A program made the translations under genes and the position numbers. Shown piece after piece: positions 51,709 through 62,000 of a stretch of 64,000 nucleotides of DNA. Source of the stretch: Pseudomonas sp. BSw22131. GTDB taxonomy: Bacteria; Pseudomonadota; Gammaproteobacteria; Pseudomonadales; Pseudomonadaceae. Position 1 is the stretch's first letter. Each line of letters begins with the position of its first letter. Under the pieces are notes generated by a model. That model was not told the DNA's origin. It searched no databases and saw nothing but the letters and a program-made list of their open reading frames with translations. Location of the stretch: contig NZ_CP113949.1 of the NCBI RefSeq assembly GCF_026810445.1, forward strand, positions 4,216,001 to 4,280,000, read 5' to 3'.

Positions 51709-52203
51709 TTAGGCCTTGGCGGTAGCGTAGGAAGCGGAGAAATCCGTTTCAGGATTGCCCACGCCGATGTTCTGGCAGGCTTGCAGCTTCTGTGCAGTGC
51801 TTAGGGTTTGCGCATCGTCAAAACGGACCCGGTTCGCCACCGCAGTGGTGAGCGCGGTCAACAAGCCTTCGTCGCTGACAATCAGATCCTGAAGCTCTTT
51901 CAGAGTGTCGAACGCCGCACTGGCACCGCCTAAAATCGATGCCTGAACCGCCGCCTTTGCCGCCTCAATCGAATCAAAGATTTTGTTGGCTGACCAGGTG
52001 ACAGCGGTAGCGCCATCGCCGGCGGTGTCGTCAATGTTGGCGCCGGACGAACCCAGCAGGCCGTACAGTTCGTTTACGGCAGCAACCAAGTTGCCTTTGG
52101 CGGTGGTGGACAGCGCAGTCAGGTCCCCCTGTTTGCTGGTGAGCGTCTTAATGTCGGTGCCGATGGCTTGGGCAAGACCGATAATCCGGGTTTCGAGGGA
52201 CAT
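51709..52203 (-). CDS. Phage tail fibre, shaft segment
   Basis: This is a 164-residue protein starting MSLETRIIGLAQAIGTDIKT, a paralogue of the N-terminus of the next gene. The remainder is typical of fibre shafts: TAKGNLVAAVNELYGLLG, DTLKELQDLIVSDEGLL, RFDDAQTLSTAQKLQACQNI. It ends 3 bp before the tip gene. The two may be one fibre split into two subunits. Confidence 0.75.
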   Translation of the reverse strand: MSLETRIIGLAQAIGTDIKTLTSKQGDLTALSTTAKGNLVAAVNELYGLLGSSGANIDDTAGDGATAVTWSANKIFDSIEAAKAAVQASILGGASAAFDTLKELQDLIVSDEGLLTALTTAVANRVRFDDAQTLSTAQKLQACQNIGVGNPETDFSASYATAKA

Positions 52204-52206
52204 AAC

Positions 52207-52467
52207 TTATCCTTTGGCGAGAATGTAATAGTTGAGTGGGTCAGGGCTTAAATCGTCTGAGACATACAGCTTCTGGTCAGAGCCGAAGGTGAGGCGGTTG
52301 TTAGGGTCCGAGCTGATATCGGCAGCGTTGATGCCTGGCGGGCCCTGCTCGCCGGCGGTGATCACTTCGATTTCCGGCGTCTCGATGCTGATCGCGTACT
52401 CAAGCTCCACCGTTGCCGTCTCCCGGTCTTCCACTTCAAAGGTGACGACCTGGGCAGCTATCGACAT
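52207..52467 (-). CDS. Phage hypothetical protein (tail fibre module)
   Basis: This is an 86-residue protein with a glycine/proline junction (EQGPPGINAADISSDPNNRL, collagen-like GPPG) and the ending KLYVSDDLSPDPLNYYILAK. Such short proteins sit between baseplate and fibre genes. Overlaps the previous gene by 10 bases. Confidence 0.6.
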   Translation of the reverse strand: MSIAAQVVTFEVEDRETATVELEYAISIETPEIEVITAGEQGPPGINAADISSDPNNRLTFGSDQKLYVSDDLSPDPLNYYILAKG

Positions 52468-53015
52468 TTGAAGCCCCCTTCGGCATAGCGCGTGACGGTA
52501 ACGCCGCCATAGATCACATCGAAGGTGTAGTGCAGGCCCTCGCCCGTCAGCATCGCGGTCTGGGCGGCTGTCAGTTCACGCGTGAACGTGCCGGCGGTGG
52601 TGATGGCCAGGCCAGTGCCCACGCCCAGGACAAACAGAAGCTCGTCACCCCGGTAAGCACTAAGGGCGCCCGAGGCTTCGGCCAGATCCACAGCACGTCT
52701 GTAGATCAACTGCCCACCCGTTGGCTTGAGTCCGCTCGCCGACATTGCGTTGATTTCCAGCGTGTCGACATCGATGACCTTGGCGCGGTGCGGCAACTGC
52801 TTGAAAGGCTCACGATTGAGGTCGGGCATACCCTGAACGCCACGCGCCCAAACGGGCCAGGCACCTTCGAGACCGTGAGCAACGGCCTTGACCAGAACAG
52901 GCGCGCCCGCAATCCCGGCGATGTCCCGATAAACGAACTCAGGCTGCATGATGCGGATAGTGTCGCGGTAAGTGGTTCCCGGAGTAACAGGCAGGTCTTG
53001 GCGGGCCGGCTGCAT
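52458..53015 (-). CDS. Phage hypothetical protein (tail tip module)
   Basis: This is a 185-residue beta-rich protein (VTPGTTYRDTIRIMQPEFVY, REPFKQLPHRAKVIDVDTLE). Common structure in tail regions of Pseudomonas siphophages; no domain assigned. Confidence 0.6.
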   Translation of the reverse strand: MQPARQDLPVTPGTTYRDTIRIMQPEFVYRDIAGIAGAPVLVKAVAHGLEGAWPVWARGVQGMPDLNREPFKQLPHRAKVIDVDTLEINAMSASGLKPTGGQLIYRRAVDLAEASGALSAYRGDELLFVLGVGTGLAITTAGTFTRELTAAQTAMLTGEGLHYTFDVIYGGVTVTRYAEGGFKCR

Positions 53016-53043
53016 GGCTGGCTCCTCTTAACAGAAAGTTGGA

Positions 53044-54576
53044 TTAGACCCAGTTGACGGGCGTCGGCGATCCGACAACAAACTCTTGGGATGCGGGATT
53101 AAAACTGCCGTAGTGACGAACGTCATCTATCGGATAACTGCCAGATTGTTTGAGGTAGCCAGCAGGGGTTAACGCCCCTTCAAAAACTGCCGGCTGCTGG
53201 TTCACCTGATGACTGATAGCAATCAGGTTGTTGCTGTACAGCGAGAAGTGCCAGAACTTAGAAAGTGATCCGACAGCGGCGCCGAACTGCGGCACACGAC
53301 CGATAGCGCTACCTTCAAGCACACCTCCAATTGATGGGCCGATCTGGAATGAGCCTCCCGGATACGACTGAGTTTCCTGCACGCCGTCAATGCTTACGCC
53401 AAGCGTAAGCTCATCCCCGTTGATTGACCCTGATGATCCGTAGGACACGCTTTGCACCCAGTCATCGCCCGGACCTTCCCAACTGATCGTTGAATTACCA
53501 GCCGAAACAGCGCCGCCAGATACGACACCCACGCCGTTCTGAACAATGTTCACCTCGCCGTTGTAATACTCATTGGCAATGCGCGGGCTGCTGGTGGCCA
53601 CCGAGAAGCTTGCACCGCCGATAGCCCATGAATCGGTGAAATTGAGGTAACAGGGCGAAGGCTGCTCCCCCTCAAACGGCAGCATCACAAGCCATTTGAT
53701 GGCCGTGCTGCTACTGGTCGGACCTTGCCAGCCGTTGCCGCTCACAACCCCCAAAGATGACGGGTAGTTGTACGTCACCTTGTCCCCTATCGCGACGCCC
53801 TGCTCATTCAGTATCGGCTCACGGTCTATCTCTTCGGTCGCTGACAGCAGCGCGAATTGATTTTGTCCGCCTCCCGTCAGACTGCGCTCGACCTTCATGA
53901 CCTCACCTGAGCCATATAGAACCGTTACGGTAACGGCTACATCAGCGCCGAATCCCGACAGCGTAACTTGGGCGAACGAATACGGCCGCAGGCGGGCGTC
54001 CGTATCCATGTCTGATTGATCGGTGGTGTTGAAAGCGCTCCAGGCCAATACGGCATTTCGACCTGACGTGCTGACCGAATGCAGCCGAACAGCGGTTGCG
54101 CTCTCTGAGCCAAGGTCGGAGAAAAAATTGATTCGATCCTCAAAGGACAGCTGACCCAATGGAACCACCACCGTTCGGAGCCGCGCTTCAGGTGCAACGC
54201 CAAATTCGCCAAAGCGCGATATCGAAAATTGCAGCCTGGTGGTCGAAGCACTGATCGTGCGCTGCAACATAGTGACCCGCCACCGACTGCCGTCTAGTGC
54301 CTGATAAATCCACCCATCCAATTGCCTGTTGTAAAGGCTATTACCTGAGATAAGCGCCCTTCCCGCCCAGTAACTCCCACCAGGCGGCGTCAGCGCCAGT
54401 TCTTCATCGGTGATCGGCGATATCCCCGGCACAACAATCAGGTGGGTATCGCCGGCACCGATCAGCGTGCGCTGGGCGTTCGGGGGCTGGGTGTAGGGCT
54501 TGGTCATGCCGCTGGGCAACTGGATAGAGCTGTTGTTAATCAGGCCATGCCAAGGCCATACCAGTAGTCTCTGCAT
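53044..54576 (-). CDS. Phage tail protein, large beta-structured
   Basis: This is a 510-residue protein (MQRLLVWPWHGLINNSSIQL start, many Ser/Thr/Gly-rich strands). It lacks a recognised domain. Position between the fibre module and the hub suggests a tail tip or upper-fibre part. Confidence 0.6.
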   Translation of the reverse strand: MQRLLVWPWHGLINNSSIQLPSGMTKPYTQPPNAQRTLIGAGDTHLIVVPGISPITDEELALTPPGGSYWAGRALISGNSLYNRQLDGWIYQALDGSRWRVTMLQRTISASTTRLQFSISRFGEFGVAPEARLRTVVVPLGQLSFEDRINFFSDLGSESATAVRLHSVSTSGRNAVLAWSAFNTTDQSDMDTDARLRPYSFAQVTLSGFGADVAVTVTVLYGSGEVMKVERSLTGGGQNQFALLSATEEIDREPILNEQGVAIGDKVTYNYPSSLGVVSGNGWQGPTSSSTAIKWLVMLPFEGEQPSPCYLNFTDSWAIGGASFSVATSSPRIANEYYNGEVNIVQNGVGVVSGGAVSAGNSTISWEGPGDDWVQSVSYGSSGSINGDELTLGVSIDGVQETQSYPGGSFQIGPSIGGVLEGSAIGRVPQFGAAVGSLSKFWHFSLYSNNLIAISHQVNQQPAVFEGALTPAGYLKQSGSYPIDDVRHYGSFNPASQEFVVGSPTPVNWV

Positions 54577-54605
54577 CTGTAACCCCAGTGTTCAATCGAT
54601 TCGGA

Positions 54606-55469
54606 TCAGACTTTGTCCGGCGTCAGTTGATGGGTGCTCAGAAGGCTCCAGCTGTGCTGGGCATAGCCAATGAAGTAGGCCAGACGAAAAAGCATAGTCA
54701 CCCCGCTGGGTACGGAAAGCGTGGCCGCGCCCATCAGGGGAAATCCCAAATCCTCATCGATTGTCACGACCAGCGTTCCAGGAGCGCTATTGCGGATCAC
54801 CAAATCGACCTTAGAAAACAGGTCAGTGGCGAACGTCTCGCCGAACGATGGCAGCACAAGACGCTTAGCAAAACCTTCGCTTGAATCCCAGAACGTCTGG
54901 GGCTTCTTGGGAAGAAACAGCATGTTGCCTTGGTTCTCCGGGCCGCCACCGTAGCCTGGCTTCGCCTCATCCAGGGGGCGGTTTTCGATCAAGCGCCAAT
55001 AAGGGTTAAGCCCCTTGAACGGACTGACCCAAAGCCCAAGACGGACAAGGGTCGGGGCGCCTGAAAAAATGTATAACGGGTCCGGGATGTCGAAGTTTAA
55101 ACCCGGCAGCCAGTTGTTATCGTAGGTCATCGAGATTTGGAGGTCGGCTCCAATCGTGGGTTGAAAAATCAAATCCACTTCGTAGTAACCTGGGGCTTCC
55201 GGCGGCGGGCCAAATTTCACCTCGTAATCAGAAGCCGGATTAACAGGCCAGATGATGCGCGGCACATTCAAGTCTATCGTGTAGCTCAGCTGTGCTACGT
55301 CAAGCGTCAACTCAGTGCCCGGCAGGGGGTGCCCCCAATCGTTAACCGATTCAATTCCGGACGACAACCAGCGCTGTTTAGTCGCTGTATTGATGTAATG
55401 GGCCCCCACACTTGGCGGCGCGGCTGTTGGGTTAACTGTCGCTGTAACGGTGTGTTGAACTGAACTCAT
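54606..55469 (-). CDS. Phage hypothetical protein, tail region
   Basis: This is a 287-residue protein starting MSSVQHTVTATVNPTAAPPS. Contains VGAHYINTATKQRWLSSG, a bacteriophage-type carbohydrate-facing stretch, and ends with SLLSTHQLTPDKV. No family assigned. It follows the next upstream gene by 1 base. Confidence 0.6.
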   Translation of the reverse strand: MSSVQHTVTATVNPTAAPPSVGAHYINTATKQRWLSSGIESVNDWGHPLPGTELTLDVAQLSYTIDLNVPRIIWPVNPASDYEVKFGPPPEAPGYYEVDLIFQPTIGADLQISMTYDNNWLPGLNFDIPDPLYIFSGAPTLVRLGLWVSPFKGLNPYWRLIENRPLDEAKPGYGGGPENQGNMLFLPKKPQTFWDSSEGFAKRLVLPSFGETFATDLFSKVDLVIRNSAPGTLVVTIDEDLGFPLMGAATLSVPSGVTMLFRLAYFIGYAQHSWSLLSTHQLTPDKV

Positions 55470-55470
55470 A

Positions 55471-55920
55471 TCATTCGCCTACCAGTTGATTGTTTTGTTC
55501 GTCTTCGAGCAAGTCGCCGCTATCTGACGTCAAGGCCCCATCCGGGGCGGGTGTTACGCCGCCGCCACCATCACCACCACCGGCCTCAAGCACCGCGACC
55601 CGTGCAACCAGGTCGGCGATCTGTTCAGCCATCCGGTTAATCCCTCCCGCCGTGATCGAGCAATAGATAACGGTGCCCATCGGCCAGAACTGGGCGCCGG
55701 TGTTTTCCTGCGCTCGGGAAACGGTGACTACACCTCCCGCTTTCTTGAGCGCGATGATCTCCCAGGCGCTTTGCTCGACAGGATTAAGCGAGTTGACCAG
55801 CGTTAACCGATACTCCCCGTTTCCCAGCAGCGCGACGGCAGAAGCGCTGATCGGCAACACCGTTGCCGCCTGCTGCATGTCCGCATTGAGCTGCGTGATC
55901 CAGTTGTTTACGTAATTCAT
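55471..55920 (-). CDS. Phage hypothetical protein, tail tip
   Basis: This is a 149-residue protein (NAWEIIALKKAGGVVTVSRA-like middle written SAWEIIALKKAGGVVTVSRA, then NTGAQFWPMGTVIYCSITAG) and a glycine/aspartate tail (GGGDGGGGVTPAPDGA). It resembles virion proteins with an N-terminal clamp and coil (RMAEQIADLVARVAVLEAGG, a short coiled coil). AAAGGA precedes the ATG. Confidence 0.6.
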   Translation of the reverse strand: MNYVNNWITQLNADMQQAATVLPISASAVALLGNGEYRLTLVNSLNPVEQSAWEIIALKKAGGVVTVSRAQENTGAQFWPMGTVIYCSITAGGINRMAEQIADLVARVAVLEAGGGDGGGGVTPAPDGALTSDSGDLLEDEQNNQLVGE

Positions 55921-55941
55921 GACAGTCCTTTACGGGATGGA

Positions 55942-56391
55942 CTAGGCAGGGATTGGCTGCGCCAGGTTGATCACGGCTTCAGCGCCGTTTGCGTCGGCAA
56001 GCACCAGTTTTTTGATGGCAGGAATCGAGAACAGGCCGTCACTGCTCAGCATCCCGTCTGGCCAATACTCGCGAGCCTTGAATGCCGTTTCCGTGAGAGG
56101 GCTTGCGATACCGCCACCGGATGTCGCCGGCGCATTCTTCGGATTGAACGTCCCGACGCCCTTTGCCGCTGGCACCCGACCTCGCGGATCCAGAGCCGGC
56201 AAAGAAGTGGTTTTTTTCTTGGGTGTTACCAGGCGGTTAATGTCGTCGCTGATCTGCGATCCAGATCCGCTGCGATCAGTGCTGATTCCGGTTGCGATGG
56301 CCTTTCGTTCGGCAATCAGGGATGTCGCCCCGGATTGGCGGCTAGCCACCGCTGACGCCCCGGCGCTACGGCGATCACTTTCGAGGCTCAT
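55942..56391 (-). CDS. Phage hypothetical protein
   Basis: This is a 149-residue protein with a basic, low-complexity N-terminus (SAGASAVASRQSGATSLIAE) and a C-terminal ordered part (REYWPDGMLSSDGLFSIPAI). It starts 2 bp after the hub-like gene. Not recognised. Confidence 0.55.
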   Translation of the reverse strand: MSLESDRRSAGASAVASRQSGATSLIAERKAIATGISTDRSGSGSQISDDINRLVTPKKKTTSLPALDPRGRVPAAKGVGTFNPKNAPATSGGGIASPLTETAFKAREYWPDGMLSSDGLFSIPAIKKLVLADANGAEAVINLAQPIPA

Positions 56392-56393
56392 GC

Positions 56394-58124
56394 TTAAAGC
56401 TCCAGTGGGTCGTTGGGAATGGTCAATCGATACCGTGCGGCGATGTCCACGACCTTTTCGTCTCGCTCAGTAGCAGCGATTTCAGATGCAGTGATTTGCA
56501 GGCGTCTATCAAAAACCGGGAGTGTTGGATCGGCGTTGTCGTAGTTGCCGGAAAACCCATCAAGGCTGTCGTTGTAAACAGGCGAACTGGGCTTGCCCCC
56601 AAGCTGGGTGCCCAGCGCCGGTACAGCGATATCGGCTTCCTGCGCAGCGGTTGAGAAAGCTGGAGCCGAAAGCGCATCCTGATCTGCCCCACCGCAGCGC
56701 ATGACCTTCACGGTCAGCGTGGTTACAGCAGAGCCCGAGGCAAGGTCGAACGTGTCGGCAACGCGACTACAGCGCGCCTGAGCAAGCACGCCTTGATCGT
56801 CAAGTCGCAAGGTATGGATCAGGTCAACATCCAGCACCATGCTGGTCGGTACGCTCCAGCTCACAGCCGTGGCGCTGTGCGCCAGCACCACCGTTGTTTT
56901 GGCCTGATTGAGCAGACAACGCAACGCGGCCTGCCGCTGTGATTCGTCACGCTCGTCGACGTGGCCCGACCTGCCGTCGACTGCCGAGGGCACCTCAAGG
57001 CCAAACGGGGCGCTTTCCCACGCATTGCCTCGATCAGTCGTGTAATCAATGGAAAGCGAGTCGCGCGCAATTACCTCGCCGGCCTGCTCCACGCTGGCCT
57101 CAGCCACTACCGTAAGCACGTACTTTTCCGTAACAGCCTGAGCCCAGCGCCGCCCGCCGGTGAAGGTCACACCCAGCAGTAAGTCGGGATAGTTATTGAT
57201 CCATGGCACACCGTTGCCGCAAATGTTCGCACCGGTTGCCGGGGTCTTGATGTAGATCGGCGACTTGATAATGTTCAGCCCGGCAGAGGACGCCGAGTCT
57301 TTCATCATGGCAACGTCGGGCAGCTCCGAGCTGCTCTGCCGCCACTGGCAGAAACCTTGTGTACCGCCCAAACCGCTGGTGTCCGGGTGACGCCAGGTGA
57401 ATGTCTCGTTTCGCTGGTGCAGCCGCGAAAACCGATAGCTCGCCTCGATTTCGACGGTGTTCGTCAGGCTTGTCAGATCTGCATAACCAACGCTTACCGA
57501 ATCATAAATACTGGTGCCCGCACCAAATGTGAAGTCCACGCTACCTGCGTACCAGGTCGTTAGGCGAAGTTCGCCGCCGGCAGATGAATCCAAACTTGAT
57601 TGCACTGTGCTCAGACGCTCGCTCAGATAGTCCCAGCGACTGCGGCCCTCTGCCTCCGAGAAAACATCAATCGACCAGTACGCCGGCACCAAGGCATCAA
57701 TCTGTGCGACCGTCAGTTTTTCGATCCGCTGCTGAAGTTGATCCCCGCAATGACACAACAGCAAACGTCCAATCGAGTCCCACTCGGTTGTAACGATACG
57801 GCCGGTGTAACGGCGCTTTTGCGTTGTGACGCCCAAGGCATTGGTGATGTAGTCAATGCTTACCGTGCGGCCCACCCAATCCATGGGCAGGATAGAGCCA
57901 GGCAGCATTTGCAATGTGAAGGTGGCCAAACCCGCAGCACCTCGCTCGCGATCTACTTCCACCTGGCCGGTCAGCCGCGCCGTGAAGTCGACACCGCCGA
58001 CCAGAACGCGCAGCGCCCAACGGAATGCATTCCCTGGAACAACGGGTTTTGGGTCTGATCCTGCCGCGCCACTGTACAAGCCGTTAAGAGGCGCAGAGTT
58101 AAGCGGCGATCCGTTGAGAAGCAT
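56394..58124 (-). CDS. Phage tail hub / tip protein
   Basis: This is a 576-residue protein. An N-terminal segment similar to baseplate-hub proteins (VLVGGVDFTARLTGQVEVDR, ERGAAGLATFTLQMLPGSIL, RRYTGRIVTTEWDSIGRLL) is followed by a middle domain and a C-terminal part. This arrangement is seen in tail hubs of Pseudomonas siphophages. Four-base overlap with the gene before. Confidence 0.65.
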   Translation of the reverse strand: MLLNGSPLNSAPLNGLYSGAAGSDPKPVVPGNAFRWALRVLVGGVDFTARLTGQVEVDRERGAAGLATFTLQMLPGSILPMDWVGRTVSIDYITNALGVTTQKRRYTGRIVTTEWDSIGRLLLCHCGDQLQQRIEKLTVAQIDALVPAYWSIDVFSEAEGRSRWDYLSERLSTVQSSLDSSAGGELRLTTWYAGSVDFTFGAGTSIYDSVSVGYADLTSLTNTVEIEASYRFSRLHQRNETFTWRHPDTSGLGGTQGFCQWRQSSSELPDVAMMKDSASSAGLNIIKSPIYIKTPATGANICGNGVPWINNYPDLLLGVTFTGGRRWAQAVTEKYVLTVVAEASVEQAGEVIARDSLSIDYTTDRGNAWESAPFGLEVPSAVDGRSGHVDERDESQRQAALRCLLNQAKTTVVLAHSATAVSWSVPTSMVLDVDLIHTLRLDDQGVLAQARCSRVADTFDLASGSAVTTLTVKVMRCGGADQDALSAPAFSTAAQEADIAVPALGTQLGGKPSSPVYNDSLDGFSGNYDNADPTLPVFDRRLQITASEIAATERDEKVVDIAARYRLTIPNDPLEL

Positions 58125-58633
58125 CAGATTTCTTCCCAGGCAATAGACCAGCCGAACGTTGCCTGCGCTGCGCTCATGGACTTTGGCGGCTTACTGGCGA
58201 AGACGTTGTAAACCGGCATCCATTGGATCATGTACTTGGTGCCGCCTATCACCTGGCCTGCCGTGGCTATCGAGCCATCCAGCTCGCAGGAAGTCTGGAC
58301 CCACTCAGATCCAACCAAGGCGAATGCCTTCGGGCTAGTGTCAGGCCGCACAAGGCTGGTCAGGGCATAAGACAAAGAATCACCGACAATGCACTCTTGC
58401 GAAGTCAGGCGAAGTTCAAGCGGCTGACTGTAGTCAAGGCCGTCCAGTCCTGGGGGCATCCAGCCCTGGCCACTGATCGAACCAGAAGCTTTTCCCCAGT
58501 GAGTCATCTTCACGCCGGCACCGCCCGAAAGTCGCACCACAGTTTCCCCCAGCAGCGGCGTGTCAGACTGGTCCGGCGCACCGGCGTGCAACACGATGGG
58601 AACACCACCCAAGGTGACAAGAGGTAGGCTCAT
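58124..58633 (-). CDS. Phage tail-associated protein
   Basis: This is a 169-residue protein (MSLPLVTLGGVPIVLHAGAP, KMTHWGKASGSISGQGW). Similar to small proteins placed between tape measure and hub genes in siphophages. GGAG lies before the ATG. Confidence 0.6.
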   Translation of the reverse strand: MSLPLVTLGGVPIVLHAGAPDQSDTPLLGETVVRLSGGAGVKMTHWGKASGSISGQGWMPPGLDGLDYSQPLELRLTSQECIVGDSLSYALTSLVRPDTSPKAFALVGSEWVQTSCELDGSIATAGQVIGGTKYMIQWMPVYNVFASKPPKSMSAAQATFGWSIAWEEI

Positions 58634-58651
58634 GCATTTACTCCGGACACA

Positions 58652-58677
58652 AAAAAACCGCCACTTAGGGCGGTTCG
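58652..58677 (-). terminator. Rho-independent terminator behind the 116-residue prophage gene
   Basis: On the minus strand AACCGCC and GGCGGTT pair around CTAAGT-like bases and are followed by seven T residues. It separates that accessory gene from the tail tip genes. Confidence 0.75.
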
Positions 58678-58692
58678 CTTGAACAAAAAGGT

Positions 58693-59043
58693 TTAGCGCT
58701 TGGTGACGATCACCGAGGGCGGGTCACTGCCAAAATCACATGACGCTTGATAGGGCAGCATGTTGCCGAATGCGTTTTTTGCGTCGAAGTTGAACGCTAC
58801 TCGGGGCTTTCCTCCGGCACCCGACAAATCACTCCCCATGCCCGTGACGTAATGCACGTCTACCGATGAAGGGAAGGCGGCGCGCTGCCTGACCAGCGCT
58901 TCACAGGTCTTAAAAGCTTCCTGCTCTGCACTGGATCGGCTGGGTCTGTCATCCGCGTTCCGGTTGAGATAAACCATTATCAATAACAGCACGCACAACA
59001 ACAGATATGGCTTAAGCCGTCTTACTGTGAATGGTTCAGCCAT
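58693..59043 (-). CDS. Prophage membrane-anchored protein, possible conversion gene
   Basis: This is a 116-residue protein with one N-terminal membrane segment (LKPYLLLCVLLLIMVYLN) and a soluble part with two cysteines (AFKTCEALVRQRAAF, YQASCDFGSDPPSVIV). Bounded by its own terminator within the tail module, it looks like an accessory (moron-like) gene, perhaps for superinfection exclusion. Not recognised. Confidence 0.6.
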   Translation of the reverse strand: MAEPFTVRRLKPYLLLCVLLLIMVYLNRNADDRPSRSSAEQEAFKTCEALVRQRAAFPSSVDVHYVTGMGSDLSGAGGKPRVAFNFDAKNAFGNMLPYQASCDFGSDPPSVIVTKR

Positions 59044-59081
59044 TAACCGCTCCCTGTTAAATTTCGCGGAACCATAGCAGA

Positions 59082-62000
59082 TTACGGCGCGCCGAATTTC
59101 AATCGCTGATTGCGCAAAATACGGCCCATGTCCTGGCGCTCTACCTGCACTTGGTAGACCTCCCCGCCAGCATTGAGACTCAGACTTCCCCAGTTTTCCG
59201 GCGCCCTTGGGCTGGCCTGTTCGAGCAAGTCCTGGCTCGGCGCGGCCACGCTAGGGAAAAAACCGGGACTAACTTCACCACCACTCGAAAACCCTGGCAA
59301 TCGCCGCTCATTGATGCTGCGCAGTAAGTCGGGACCGTAATGCCGAACGGCCGCTGCGCGCATGATGAACTCGCCATTTGAGACCCTGGCCAGAATGCTA
59401 TCGCTGGTTCCGGTGCCAGGACCGCGCACCATATCGCCCCTTGCAAAGGTTGGTATGTCGCTGCTGGCCACAGCCGGACCACCATCAGCCCCCGTTACCG
59501 TAACGGGTATGGTTAGCGAACGACGCAAGCCCTCAGCCATTGCCGCAATCTGGCTTTGAGCCTCAGACACGGAGGCTGAATCCACAGACGTCTCAACTGG
59601 CACATCTACAGAATCCAAATCTGGCAATTCAGGATCAAGATCGACCGGTATATCACCCTGCTGATCAAGCTGGCTTTGAATCTTGGAGGCAGCGTCCGAA
59701 CTCACTTGAGGTTTTACAGTTACACCCACCGACTGATCAGAGTAGCTGGCCTGCCCTGGAACGTATTTCAATTGCCCATTGTTAGCATCAGTAGCAAGCA
59801 CACCGTTTTTGACTTCCGCTTGGGCAGTGCCGCTCACCTTATTGACCAGACTTTCCGCCAGATTCTTACCTTGCGGTAAAGCATTGGAGGCAATGGCAGG
59901 ATCCACAGCTTGACCGAGCGAGGTTTGCAGGTCTCGCAACTGCTTTTTGACCTGCGCCATTCCGTCCTCAGAAAGCGTCGGGGTGATGGTCAGCGTTTTC
60001 AGTTTCGCAAGTTCCGCCTTGAAGTCCACCGCCTGCGCAGTTGCTGCCTTTAAACCTTCCTGAGCCTTGTCCAGAGAAATACCGTCTGCCTGGGTCTCAA
60101 TGGCTTGCAGCTCTTTGATAAATCCTGAAAAGCCGTAAGTATTCTCGCCATTGTCAGCCAACTTCTGAATCATTTTCAGAGCAGAATCGGCCTGTTTTTT
60201 TGCGGTTTCCACGTCACCGGAGGCCAGTGCTTTACGAGCGCTTACCTTTAGTGACTGGGCTGCTCCGTAACTGGGATCTGTCGAACCGCTGCCATCAATT
60301 GCGGCCAGGGCATCGGTGTACTTTTTCTTGGTATCGACTTGCTCTTTCAGAGCCTTTTTGATTTCGGCCGTTGCAACTCGCTGCGCCGCCACTTGCTTAG
60401 CAAGCGCCGTTTTGGTGTCGGTGGTCAGCTTGGTCTGAATGCCCTTCAACTGATCACTGTAGGCCTGCGCACTGTCGGTTCGTTGCTTCTCATAACCAGC
60501 TTCTGCTTCTAAGGCTTTCCCGTATTCGCGAGACTTTTTGAACGCATCCATCGCCTCTTGAGTTACCGGCGCGGTGGGTCCGTTCTTAGCAGAATCAGCG
60601 CGTGCTATCTGTTCGGCTAACTTTGAATAATAGGTCTGGGCATTCTGAAGACGCTGCACATACTCTTTGCGCTCCGTCTCCGACATTTTTGCCACCTCGG
60701 CAGTAGTGGAAACCAAGGTGTCTTTGTAAGTCGAATTAACGCGAATCAGATCATCCAGAGTTTTGGCTTGATCCTTCTGCGACTTTTCAAGCTCTTGCAT
60801 CTCTGAATAAAGGCTGTAGAGCTGGCTCAACTGCCCACCAACGTAAATCAGTTCCGCAGTGAGAACCGTCCCTCCCAGGCCGCTAAAAATTCCTTTCAGC
60901 TTTCCGGCTTTGCCGGACAAGCCATCAATGGCAGATCCGGCCGTAATGGCTGCTGGAGCGACACCAGATAAACTGCCACGAAACAATGCAAACACCGCAG
61001 CGGCCGATTTTATAGCCAGCGAAAGAGTCCCGGCGGCTACCCCCAGCGCAACGGTCGACACAATGCCGTTACGTAACGGCTCGGGCAGACTATTGAATGC
61101 ATTGAGCAAGTCAGTCAGAAGACGCACTACAGGCAGACCCGCCGCTACCGCAGCACCAAAAGTGTTTTGGAGATCCTTCATTGCGGCGTCAAAACGCTGC
61201 ATCTGCGCTTCGGGCGTGGCTTTCATCTTGTTGTAGGCCACTTCCGTGGCACCCGCCGCATGGTTCAGCCGGTCAACCTGATCGGCAAATTGGGCGTAGT
61301 TTTTGGACAGGGCTAGAATTGCTGTTCGGCCCTCTGTGTCCGGGATTATTTGCCGCATGGCCTCAAAGCCGATTTTCTTTTGCGCGATCTGCTGAATGGT
61401 TGCGGTCAGGCCTTTCCACTCAATGCCCAGCGCTGCCATGGCTTTGGCCGCTTCTGGCGCCGGCGCTGCCAACTGGTTGATGGCACTGGTCAAGCCGGTG
61501 AATGCTTGAGGCGCCTGAATGCCCTGCACCGTCATACGCGCGATGGATGATGCCACCTCAGAAAAGCTTACTTTGGCCGCAGCAGCGGTCGGCAGAACCT
61601 GCCCCAGGCCTGCCGAGAACTGGTCAAAGGAAACCACACCATCCTTGATCGCAAGGAAAAGCTGGTCGTAACGGGTATCAAGATTGCCCATGCTTTCGCC
61701 ATAGGCGTTGATGATCGAAACCCCAACGCCGGCGGCGGTCTTGGTGTCCGACATTCCCGCCACGGCGGCCTTGGTCGAAGACGCCAGAACCTTCATCACA
61801 TCAGCGGTTTCAACACCGCTACCCAACAGCTCATAAACCGCAGCCGCGCTGTCCGTGGATTGCTTGCCCATGTCACGGCTGATACCGCGAATACCTTCCG
61901 AAAGACCCTTAAGCTGATCGTCAGTGAGGTCGGTAATAGTACCGATGGCCGCAATCTGTTGCTGAAAACTGGCGAAGCTGTTGAACGAACTACCAGCCGC

